This document shows, piece by piece, positions 59,068 through 64,000 of a stretch of DNA of 64,000 bases. Position 1 is the first letter of the stretch, and every line of letters starts with the position of its first letter. The stretch lies in assembly GCF_021729035.1 (NCBI RefSeq), contig NZ_JAJSAP010000004.1, positions 310,001-374,000 on the forward strand, given 5' to 3'. This stretch comes from Microbulbifer sediminum (GTDB lineage Bacteria; Pseudomonadota; Gammaproteobacteria; Pseudomonadales; Cellvibrionaceae). The notes under the pieces were generated by a model. It was given only the letters and a program-made list of their open reading frames with translations. It made no database searches and was not told where the DNA came from. A program made the translations under genes and the position numbers.

Positions 59068-60135
59068 ATGAATATGGCATTTGTCTTTTTCACCGGTGCC
59101 GCCTGCAGCCTGTTACTGCTGGCTGCCTCCAAGCTCGCCACCCATTACCGCAACCTGGCAGCCGGGCGCTGGCTGCTGGTGGTTGTCTGCGGGGTTTTCT
59201 TTTATCTGCTGCGCCACACCCTGCCGGAGGCACCGCCGCTGCTGCGCTTTACGGTGGTGTGGCCCTCGATTCTGGTACCCGGCGCCTTCTGGCTGTTTGC
59301 CCATGCCCTGTGCTGCGACAGCGAGCGTTTCCCGCGCTGGGGATGGCTGCTGATCGGCACGGATATCCTGGTCAATACCGTCTCTGCCAGCAGTGTGCTG
59401 CGCAACGACTGGCCGCAACTGGACGGGGCCGCCTACCTGCTTGCCCAGCCTCTCAAGCTGGGCCTGCTCGGCGCCGGGGTCGCCACCCTACTGCGCCAGT
59501 ACCAGTCGGATCTGGTGGAGGCGCGCCGCAACCTGAGGCTGGTGCTGATGATCACTGTCGGTGGCTACATGTTGCTGGTGGTGTGCGCGGAGTTCCTGTT
59601 TTCTTACCAGCCCGCTCCCGCCGGGGTCGTAACCTTGCACGCGGTACTCGCCAGCCTGCTGTCCCTGGCCGCCTGCCTGTGGCTGCTGGCCCCGGCCCCA
59701 GGTGCGCTGGCGGAATCCCTGCCTCCCGCCGGCGAGACCGCAGGGGCTCCTGAGGCCAATGCTCCACCGCCGCCCCGGATGGATGACAGCCAGCGAATAC
59801 TGGCCGAGCGGCTGGAAAGCCATATGCAGTCCGGTGGTTACCGGGAGACGGGCCTGACCATCCGCGCGCTGGCAGAACAGCTGGACGCCCGTGAACATGT
59901 CCTGCGGGCACTGATCAATCGCCACCTGGGCTACCGAAATTTCAACGAATTCCTCAACCAGTACCGGATTGACGAAGCCAGCAGCCGGCTGGCGGATCCC
60001 GACCAGACCCACCTGCCGGTTCTCACTATCGCGCTGGATATCGGCTATCGCTCCCTGAGCCCCTTCAATGCGGCATTCAAGCGCCGCCACAGCCAGACCC
60101 CCACTGAATACCGGCGCACCCACCTGCCCGCCTGA
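59068..60135 (+). CDS. Membrane-anchored AraC-family regulator
   Basis: A 355-residue regulator with an N-terminal multi-helix membrane part (about 1-220, seven hydrophobic segments with few charged residues) and a C-terminal AraC DNA-binding domain (about 245-355; LTIRALAEQLDAREHVLRALINRHLGYRNFNEFLNQYRI and LTIALDIGYRSLSPFNAAFKRRHSQTPTEYR). Such one-component membrane regulators are often linked to lipids or hydrophobic signals. A fatty-acid hydroxylase family gene follows on the same strand, 148 bases on, and is a plausible target (inference). Confidence 0.88.
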   Translation: MNMAFVFFTGAACSLLLLAASKLATHYRNLAAGRWLLVVVCGVFFYLLRHTLPEAPPLLRFTVVWPSILVPGAFWLFAHALCCDSERFPRWGWLLIGTDILVNTVSASSVLRNDWPQLDGAAYLLAQPLKLGLLGAGVATLLRQYQSDLVEARRNLRLVLMITVGGYMLLVVCAEFLFSYQPAPAGVVTLHAVLASLLSLAACLWLLAPAPGALAESLPPAGETAGAPEANAPPPPRMDDSQRILAERLESHMQSGGYRETGLTIRALAEQLDAREHVLRALINRHLGYRNFNEFLNQYRIDEASSRLADPDQTHLPVLTIALDIGYRSLSPFNAAFKRRHSQTPTEYRRTHLPA

Positions 60136-60283
60136 ACCGCCGTATTTCCGGAATCCGTCAGCTGTTTTTCGCTTTCCGTAAGCCAGCCGGGCATAACTGC
60201 CCCAGACTGTAGCCATGTGCCGTGGGGAGCGCTTGCCCCGGCAGGCAACCCAGGATGAAAACGAATATAAGAGGGGTAAGACC

Positions 60284-61096
60284 ATGGAACTGGCATTCCT
60301 GTCGGACATGGCACAGCAGTGGCTGTCACATTTCAGGACCGACCTGTTTCGTTACCTGATGGCGGCCACCGCGGTGAGCCTGTCAGTAAGCTGGCTGTTC
60401 CGGGGCTGGATGGAGCGTCGGCGGATCCAGAAGCGCCGCGCCCACTGGCGGGATATACGCCGGGAGGTCAGTTTCTCCATGCTCACCCTGGGGATCTTTG
60501 CCACTGTTGGCATTATCACCAGCATTCTGCGCGACTGGGGGCTGGTTAAGCTCTACTGGGAGTGGGGTGACTATCCGCTCTGGTGGGCAATCGTCAGCCT
60601 GCCGGTGGTCATCCTGGTCCATGACACCTACTTCTACTGGACCCACCGGACCATGCACCACCCGAGGCTGTTCCGGCATTTCCATCGCGTGCACCACCTG
60701 TCGCGCACCCCTACCCCCTGGGCCGCCTACAGTTTCTCTGTGGGCGAGGGTGTGCTGATGGCCATCTTCTCCCCCCTGATACTGACAATTCTGCCGCTGC
60801 ATGTGCTGGTATGGCTGGCCTTTATTTTCGTGATGATCTTCCGCAATGCCATGCTGCACGCCGGCTGCGAGTTCCATCCGCGCGGCTGGGTCGACGGGCC
60901 GCTGGACTTCATGACCACCACCACCCACCACGACCTGCACCACCAGAAATTCCGGGGTAATTACGGCTTCTATTTCACCTGGTGGGATCGGCTGATGGGG
61001 ACGGAGTTCAGGGACTACAAGGATGCTTTCCGCCGCGCCGCCAGCGGCGACACAGAGAGCGGGAATGATGGGAAAGGTTTACAGGTGACAACCTGA
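60284..61096 (+). CDS. Fatty acid hydroxylase / sterol desaturase superfamily membrane protein
   Basis: A 270-residue integral membrane di-iron family enzyme. Start at the ATG at 60284 behind GAGGGG. It has helices at about 24-42, 62-84, 100-118 and 165-187. The His boxes are HDTYFYWTHRTMHH, HFHRVHHLSRTPTPWAAYSFS and HHDLHHQKFRGNYGFYFTWWD, the full eight-His set. The last codons (CAG GTG ACA ACC TGA) coincide with a GTGACAACCTGACACC sequence resembling the repeat at 18957. It is probably controlled by the adjacent AraC-type gene. The substrate is unknown. Confidence 0.9.
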   Translation: MELAFLSDMAQQWLSHFRTDLFRYLMAATAVSLSVSWLFRGWMERRRIQKRRAHWRDIRREVSFSMLTLGIFATVGIITSILRDWGLVKLYWEWGDYPLWWAIVSLPVVILVHDTYFYWTHRTMHHPRLFRHFHRVHHLSRTPTPWAAYSFSVGEGVLMAIFSPLILTILPLHVLVWLAFIFVMIFRNAMLHAGCEFHPRGWVDGPLDFMTTTTHHDLHHQKFRGNYGFYFTWWDRLMGTEFRDYKDAFRRAASGDTESGNDGKGLQVTT

Positions 61097-61135
61097 CACC
61101 GAATTGCGGCTGATCGGCAAAAACTCCGCAAGTTT

Positions 61136-61167
61136 GCGCGGTACCACTTGCGGTGCCGCGCTTTTTT
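61136..61167 (+). terminator. Intrinsic terminator downstream of the hydroxylase
   Basis: GCGCGGTACC / ACTTGC / GGTGCCGCGC stem (one mismatch) followed by six T. It sits just before the convergent DUF4345 gene and is a strong terminator for the plus-strand gene. Confidence 0.9.
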
Positions 61168-61170
61168 AAC

Positions 61171-61572
61171 TCAGTTTACCGCGCGCCGCCTGTCCCGTTC
61201 CTGCAGGTAGCAGGCAGTTCCCCAGAGGACCAGCAGCACCTCGGTGGCAAGGAACACTCCGTTGCGCCAGTCAAAACCACTGTGCGCCAGCATGCCCACC
61301 AGTCGCCCGCCACCAAAACCGGCATAAGCCATGGTGAGCAGGAGAAACGCCGTGGCGCGATGGCGCCGGAGGACCAGGGCGAGCACAGTGGCCGCTGCAA
61401 TCATCAGCATCAGGCCGCCAAAGGTGGCCAGGAATTCCGGCATGGCTGAGGGCGCCAGCAACGCAAAGTCGATCGTCTTGGCGAACCCCCCGGGGTTGGC
61501 AAAGGCCATCACACCGATGATGGCGTATACCAAAGCATTCAGAATCAAGTAAATCGTTCCACTGTTTTTCAC
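61171..61572 (-). CDS. DUF4345 family small membrane protein
   Basis: A 133-residue protein with four predicted helices (about 6-24, 43-66, 69-88, 104-122). The start is the GTG at 61572 (VKNSGTIYLILN), preceded by a perfect AGGAGG; the longer frame upstream is not needed. The AFANPGGFAKTID segment and overall size match DUF4345, a family with no assigned role that I know of. It is convergent with the hydroxylase and divergent from the parvulin/HupE pair. Confidence 0.85.
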   Translation of the reverse strand: MKNSGTIYLILNALVYAIIGVMAFANPGGFAKTIDFALLAPSAMPEFLATFGGLMLMIAAATVLALVLRRHRATAFLLLTMAYAGFGGGRLVGMLAHSGFDWRNGVFLATEVLLVLWGTACYLQERDRRRAVN

Positions 61573-61930
61573 TGCCTGCCTCCTGTTAAAACCGGCTCGC
61601 CCATATGCCCCTTTAAAGTTTGGCCCCCCACCCCCCGACGGGCCAGCTTTCAGCACCCGTCGATGAAAATTGCGTACCGGATGCGGCTTTACCTGCCAGG
61701 CGGCCACGGCCGGAACCACTCCGGACTACTATCCGATCGAGCATCATTGCAACCGCCATTGGGAATTCCAGCTCGGCGCACAACGCCACCAGTTTAATAC
61801 GCTCCCGACAACCACCGGGATCCTGGCGGTCGCGATTAACAGGGCGTGTTTCTGCTCACCCAACCGGCATGGCACCGGCTCATACAGCCCCGGCAAGCAC
61901 AGGCCCAACAACAACGGTAAGGACGTCAGT
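61573..61930. other. Divergent intergenic region
   Basis: 358 bases separating the DUF4345 and parvulin genes. No gene is seen; it must contain two promoters. I note no clear operator or riboswitch by eye. Confidence 0.4.
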
Positions 61931-62785
61931 ATGCGTAATTCGTACCTGCGTGAACCTCTGGTGCATTTCGCCCTGATCGGTGCGCTGCTGTTTGGCATCA
62001 ATGCTGTTTTTAACGACAGACGTGACAGTACGGATGAGATCATGGTTACCCGTGACCGTATCGATCACCTCGCCGCCGTATTCGAGCGGCGCTGGCAGCG
62101 ACCGCCCACCGAGCAGGAATTACGTGGCCTGGTGGACAACTTCGTGCGTGAGGAAGTGCTCTACCGGGAGGCCGTGCAGCTGGGCCTGGACAGGGACGAC
62201 ACTGTTATCAGGCGGCGCCTGCGGATGAAAATGGAGCTCCTGGCGCGGGACCTGGTCGACGCCGTGGATCCCGACGAGAAAACCCTGCGGGATTTCTACG
62301 CCGCCAATACCGAAGAATACAGCCGGCCGGCACGCATGAGTTTCCGGCAGGTCTATTTCGACCGGGCAGCCCACGATAAGCCGGAATCAGCCATCGAGAC
62401 AGCCCGGTCGCTGCTGTGGGAAGGTGTACCGGAAACTGAGCTCGGCAACAGCAGCCTGTTGCAGCGACACTACCGCAACGAAAGCGCCGAGCGGCTGGAA
62501 CGGGTATTTGGGGCGGGCTTTGCCGGGAACCTGCTCGAGCTGCCCCTGGAGCAATGGACTGGCCCAGTGAAATCCGCATACGGGCTGCACCTGGTTTTTA
62601 TCGAGGAGCGTGAGCCCCGGCGGGTAGCCGACTTTGAGGAGGTGCGCGCGAAGGTACTGCGCGACTGGCAGCTCAGCAAGAAGCAACAGGTGCTAGAGGC
62701 ACAGTATGAAAATTACCGTACGGGCTACAGGATACGTATCGGCGAGATACAGGGCCGCCCGGCTAGCGGGGTAGCCATGCAATGA
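61931..62785 (+). CDS. Membrane-anchored parvulin-like peptidyl-prolyl isomerase
   Basis: A 284-residue periplasmic protein anchored by an N-terminal helix (about 11-27, VHFALIGALLFGINAVF). An N-terminal SurA-like helical region with LVDNFVREEVLYREAVQLGLDRDDTVIRRRLRMKMELL is followed by a parvulin-type domain (about 135-250, MSFRQVYFD...GPVKSAYGLHLVFIEERE). The start at the ATG at 61931 gives the anchor. The stop overlaps the hupE/ureJ-like start as ATGA, so the two are coupled. It may fold or stabilise the downstream transporter-like protein (inference). Confidence 0.87.
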   Translation: MRNSYLREPLVHFALIGALLFGINAVFNDRRDSTDEIMVTRDRIDHLAAVFERRWQRPPTEQELRGLVDNFVREEVLYREAVQLGLDRDDTVIRRRLRMKMELLARDLVDAVDPDEKTLRDFYAANTEEYSRPARMSFRQVYFDRAAHDKPESAIETARSLLWEGVPETELGNSSLLQRHYRNESAERLERVFGAGFAGNLLELPLEQWTGPVKSAYGLHLVFIEEREPRRVADFEEVRAKVLRDWQLSKKQQVLEAQYENYRTGYRIRIGEIQGRPASGVAMQ

Positions 62786-63822
62786 AACAATTGTCACAGT
62801 CCCCGGTTACGCTGCTTTTTGCCGCATTTGCCCTGCTGCTGTCCTGCCAGGCCTGGTCCCACGAGTTGCGCCCCGCCTACCTGGAGGTCCAGCAGACTGC
62901 AGAAGAGTCCTTCCGGGTGACCTGGCGGGTACCGGCCCGCGGCGACCTGCGACTGGCCATCAATGCACGCTTTGACGACAGCGTGGTGGCCATGGGCACG
63001 CCACGCGCCAGCTTCGCCAATGGCTTTTACACCGAGTCCTGGGATATCGGCCACCCGGACAAACTGGCCGGGGCACGGGTCTCCATCGATGGACTCGCCC
63101 GGACCATGACCGACGCACTGGTGCGTATCCAGTGGCAGGACGGGCGCGAACAGGTCGCGCGCCTGTTGCCGGACAAAACCGGAATGGTGGTGGATAACAC
63201 AGCCACTAGCGGCCAGGTTGCCGCAACCTATTTCGTGCTGGGCGTGGAGCATATCCTCCTTGGCATCGACCACCTGCTGTTCGTATTGGCACTTGTACTG
63301 CTGGCCAGCGGCTGGAGGCAACTGGTGATCACCATCACTGCTTTCACCCTGGCCCACAGCCTGACCCTGGCCGCCGCGGTGCTCGGCTGGCTTGCCGTAC
63401 CCCAGGCGCCGGTTGAGGCCATCATTGCCCTCAGCATTGTGTTTGTCGCCAGTGAGATACTGCACAAACAGCGCGGCCGCTCGACCATCGCTATTCACCG
63501 GCCATGGCTGGTGGCGTTTGCCTTTGGGCTGCTGCACGGGCTGGGATTTGCCGGCGCGCTGGCGGAGGTCGGCGTACCGGAACACTCGATCCCGCTGGCC
63601 CTGGCGGTGTTCAATATCGGCGTGGAAGCAGGACAGCTGGCCTTTATCAGCACGCTGGCAGCGCTCTATTGGCTGGCCCTGCGGCTGCCGCCGGTGCAAC
63701 TGTGGGAAGCCCGCAGCAGCGGGTCAGCCACAACACTGGTGGCGACTCCGGTCTCTTACGTGGTGGGCGGCCTGGCCGCATGGTGGCTGGTGGATCGCAC
63801 CCTGGCGATGATACTGGTGTGA
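62782..63822 (+). CDS. HupE/UreJ-family membrane protein
   Basis: A 346-residue protein with a signal peptide (1-26, ending CQAWS), a periplasmic N-terminal domain (about 27-145) and a six-to-seven helix HupE/UreJ_2 domain (about 150-345). The metal-binding-like motif GVEHILLGIDHLLFVLAL is present, with LLHGLGFAGALAEVGVP and FNIGVEAGQLAF. HupE/UreJ members move nickel or cobalt in some bacteria, but no hydrogenase or urease gene is near, so the cargo is unproven. Confidence 0.88.
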   Translation: MKQLSQSPVTLLFAAFALLLSCQAWSHELRPAYLEVQQTAEESFRVTWRVPARGDLRLAINARFDDSVVAMGTPRASFANGFYTESWDIGHPDKLAGARVSIDGLARTMTDALVRIQWQDGREQVARLLPDKTGMVVDNTATSGQVAATYFVLGVEHILLGIDHLLFVLALVLLASGWRQLVITITAFTLAHSLTLAAAVLGWLAVPQAPVEAIIALSIVFVASEILHKQRGRSTIAIHRPWLVAFAFGLLHGLGFAGALAEVGVPEHSIPLALAVFNIGVEAGQLAFISTLAALYWLALRLPPVQLWEARSSGSATTLVATPVSYVVGGLAAWWLVDRTLAMILV

Positions 63823-63843
63823 CCCAGCCCGCGGGGTGGTAAT

Positions 63844-63862
63844 GGGCGGGAGATGCCCGCCC
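63844..63862. repeat. Hairpin between hupE-like gene and the right-edge gene
   Basis: GGGCGGG / AGATG / CCCGCCC-type inverted repeat in the gap between two convergent genes. It may terminate one or both; no T-tract is present. Confidence 0.45.
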
Positions 63863-63876
63863 GACAAGCAGGTCAA

Positions 63877-64000
63877 TCAGTCCTGGAACAGCAGCTCCAG
63901 CGGATAGCCTTTGAATGGCTTGGTCTTCTCGATCACCAGGTGCGAGGTCATGCGCGAGATGGCCGCATCCTCGTTGGCCAGCAACTGCTCGGAGACGCGG
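63877..64000 (-). CDS. Unidentified gene, C-terminal 40 residues only
   Basis: The frame ending at the TGA at 63879-63877 reads RVSEQLLANEDAAISRMTSH, then LVIEKTKPFKGYPLELLFQD, and enters from the right edge. The composition is soluble and mixed, with good codon use for this genome, so it is very likely real coding sequence. I do not recognise the family from these 40 residues. Confidence 0.6.
   Translation of the reverse strand, partial: RVSEQLLANEDAAISRMTSHLVIEKTKPFKGYPLELLFQD

Overview
This window is chromosomal DNA of a GC-rich gammaproteobacterium. The gene order aspS-yebC-ruvC-ruvA-ruvB-ybgC-tolQRAB-pal-cpoB-queE-queC-tRNA(Lys)-nadA-M48 protease-tusA-like...purC is close to the one I know from Pseudomonas. 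A TonB receptor, a Gram-negative 'marine' sortase pair, a DUF2789 protein and FabV point to a marine relative, for example Cellvibrionales (Microbulbifer-like). The genus is an inference. I saw no prophage, insertion sequence, CRISPR array or plasmid gene.

Layout. 1-8.7 kb: a truncated lipid A acyltransferase, a gene-poor stretch, a DUF2789 protein, a large TonB-dependent receptor, a Tas-type aldo/keto reductase, FabV, a hot-dog thioesterase and a membrane fatty-acid-hydroxylase family protein. 8.8-11.2 kb: a translationally coupled SulP transporter and tandem universal stress protein. 11.3-18.9 kb: the most interesting locus. It encodes a HlyD-type adaptor, a LolD/MacB-type ATPase, two FtsX-type permeases, an NtrC-type response regulator and a histidine kinase, and it is preceded by a textbook sigma-54 promoter. 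19.3-26.9 kb: a Tat-exported HiPIP, then an AraC regulator divergent from a complete tripartite RND pump. 26.9-29.2 kb: beta-carbonic anhydrase with a small coupled membrane protein, then three tiny lipoproteins sharing a C-x12-C framework. 29.4-33.8 kb: aceE-aceF. 34.2-37.2 kb: sortase and its VIT/VWA target. 37.4-43.1 kb: purC, an AI-2E-family permease, a TusA-like protein, a BepA-like protease and nadA. 43.2-43.5 kb: two tRNA-Lys(UUU) genes with matching promoters. 43.6-55.7 kb: queC, queE, the Tol-Pal operon, the ruv genes, yebC, aspS and an FmdB zinc ribbon. 56-64 kb: an HU-type protein with a histone-H1-like tail, proS, a lytic transglycosylase, a membrane-anchored AraC regulator, a second fatty-acid-hydroxylase family protein, a DUF4345 protein, a parvulin-like protein coupled to HupE/UreJ, and the end of an unrecognised gene.

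How the genes work together. Much of the window concerns the cell envelope: Tol-Pal, BepA, RND efflux, a MacB-like exporter, a surface-protein sortase, lipid A acylation and lipid-modifying hydroxylases. The rest is housekeeping (translation, recombination, queuosine, NAD and purine synthesis, pyruvate oxidation). The best candidate for a little-described system is the sigma-54-controlled split exporter with its own NtrC/NtrY-like pair. The three-lipoprotein cluster and the sortase pair come next.
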